The notes beneath the pieces were generated by a model, which saw only the letters and a list, made by a program, of their open reading frames with translations, ran no database searches and was not told the DNA's origin. 64,000 bases of DNA from Thunnus maccoyii (taxonomy: Eukaryota > Chordata > Actinopteri > Scombriformes > Scombridae), in contig NC_056533.1 in assembly GCF_910596095.1 (NCBI RefSeq), positions 36,182,662 through 36,246,661 of the forward strand. The letters are read 5' to 3'. The translations under genes and the position numbers were made by a program. Positions 46,346 to 64,000 of the stretch are shown here, in pieces. Numbering within the stretch: position 1 is the stretch's first letter; each line of letters opens with the position of its first letter.

Positions 46346-47149
46346 TTTTTTTGCCAGTGCTTGAAATGTCTTATTGTCTTATTTTGTGCAGCGACTGGTG
46401 CATTAAAATAAGAACAATTAAAGTGTCACAGTGCACATGAGAATAATTAGCTTTTTAACAGAGGTTAAAAAAAAAAAAAAAAAAATTCAACAAATTAAAC
46501 TTAAAATTACATTTTTTTTCTCCTCCATGTGAATCCTGCAGCTTCACAGTCATCACACCCAGTGAATCCTGCAGGTTCATCCTGTCAGGCTGGTTTTCGT
46601 CCTTCTTTGACACCATTTTCTAGTCACCATATGATCCAGCAGATTGTGTTCACTAACAGAAAGATTTCCAATACCATTATCCTCCAGTCATTGATTAGAA
46701 AAAATATTAACAATATGAACACTCTGACAGTACAGACGAGTGTTCGTGGTTGTCAGACTGTGATGAAGCTCTTATACTTTGGCGCCGCACTTGCAGAAGA
46801 TTATTTATGGCTTTTTTTTTTGCTGTTTAAAAAGGTCAGTCTGGGTCTCTTTGGTCTTCAGTAAAGCTTCCTCAAGTGACAGCCACAGTCCATTGGTTTG
46901 CCTACGAGACAACAGTAAAAAAAAAAAGACTAACAACAACTAGCTGTGGAGAGAGTGGCACGGGATCAATGAGCTCACAAACCACCAGTTATCAGGAAAA
47001 CAGATTGCTCACTGCCCAGATTACAGTCTGGGAGGAGGCGAGTGAGAGGAAGAAGAGTGAAATGAGGCTGGATAATTAGGAAAAGCAGGCTGTATCCCCA
47101 AAGGGAAAGAAAGAGCAGCGAGCAACGTACATGCAGCTATTCGCACCAT
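46346..47149. other. Distal jph3 upstream DNA
   Basis: Contains a long poly-A run near 46467-46485 and a local duplication of GTGAATCCTGCAG (46530 and 46562). The 111-codon + frame at 46529-46864 has no recognisable domain. No gene is called. Confidence 0.4.
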
Positions 47150-63809
<16,660 letters not shown>

Positions 63810-64000
63810 GTGAGTGGACAGCAGAAGCAGAAGTGTGTCGAATTTTAATTAAATCTCAGCTTTCAACACACGCTGCTCTGTTAAAGTGATACTGGACAGT
63901 GTTCCTTTTATTTCAGTGAAACTTATGTGGTGACACGTGCAAGTAAACATCCTCATCTGTAAACATCAGCCAATAAAAATACCAGATAAATGAATGAAGA

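Noticed and set aside
46529..46864. 111-codon + frame upstream of jph3
   Set aside because: No recognisable domain and poor codon texture; likely chance.

Overview
The window is vertebrate nuclear DNA from a ray-finned fish, most likely a percomorph teleost. It holds intron-rich genes with GT-AG splicing, vertebrate-specific families, and a dense load of repeats typical of teleosts: RTE- and L2/Rex1-like LINE pieces, a tRNA-derived SINE, foldback elements and elements ending in TTAA. I cannot name the species.

Four protein genes can be assembled exon by exon. (1) drd4, dopamine receptor D4, + strand, 3119-14963, 4 exons, 386 aa, complete. (2) sirt3, mitochondrial NAD-dependent deacetylase, - strand, 25684-30752, 8 exons, 353 aa, complete. 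It includes a short first exon that encodes a mitochondrial presequence. (3) psmd13 (Rpn9), 26S proteasome lid subunit, + strand, 31749-37585, 13 exons, 378 aa, complete. It is head-to-head with sirt3 across about 1 kb. (4) jph3, junctophilin-3, + strand, from 48358; exons 1-3 (about 430 residues) are present and the gene runs off the right edge. In all four genes the reading frame closes across every junction.

Layout: 1-3.1 kb is repeat-rich flank and the drd4 5' region. From 3.1 to 15 kb is drd4, whose third intron alone is 8.8 kb. From 15 to 25.7 kb is intergenic, with two local tandem duplications and a CTCF-like motif. From 25.7 to 37.6 kb is the sirt3/psmd13 divergent pair. From 37.6 to 47 kb is intergenic, with foldback elements, LINE scraps and an extremely AT-rich block. 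From 47 to 64 kb is jph3, whose 12.8-kb first intron carries LINE, SINE and DNA-element insertions and three close matches to the REST/NRSF (RE1) silencer motif. drd4 and jph3 are neuronal genes by family knowledge; sirt3 and psmd13 are broadly expressed housekeeping genes.

The observations most worth following up are: the RE1 cluster in jph3 intron 1; a tandem triplication of about 230 bp that fills the shared sirt3/psmd13 promoter; a long (CT)n(TG)n microsatellite that serves as the 3' splice site of drd4 exon 2; a weak sirt3 splice donor followed directly by a 16-nt homopolymer; and a near-palindromic family of foldback elements with TTAA ends present in at least six places. I found no complete new gene system, no rRNA or free-standing tRNA gene, and no CRISPR array.
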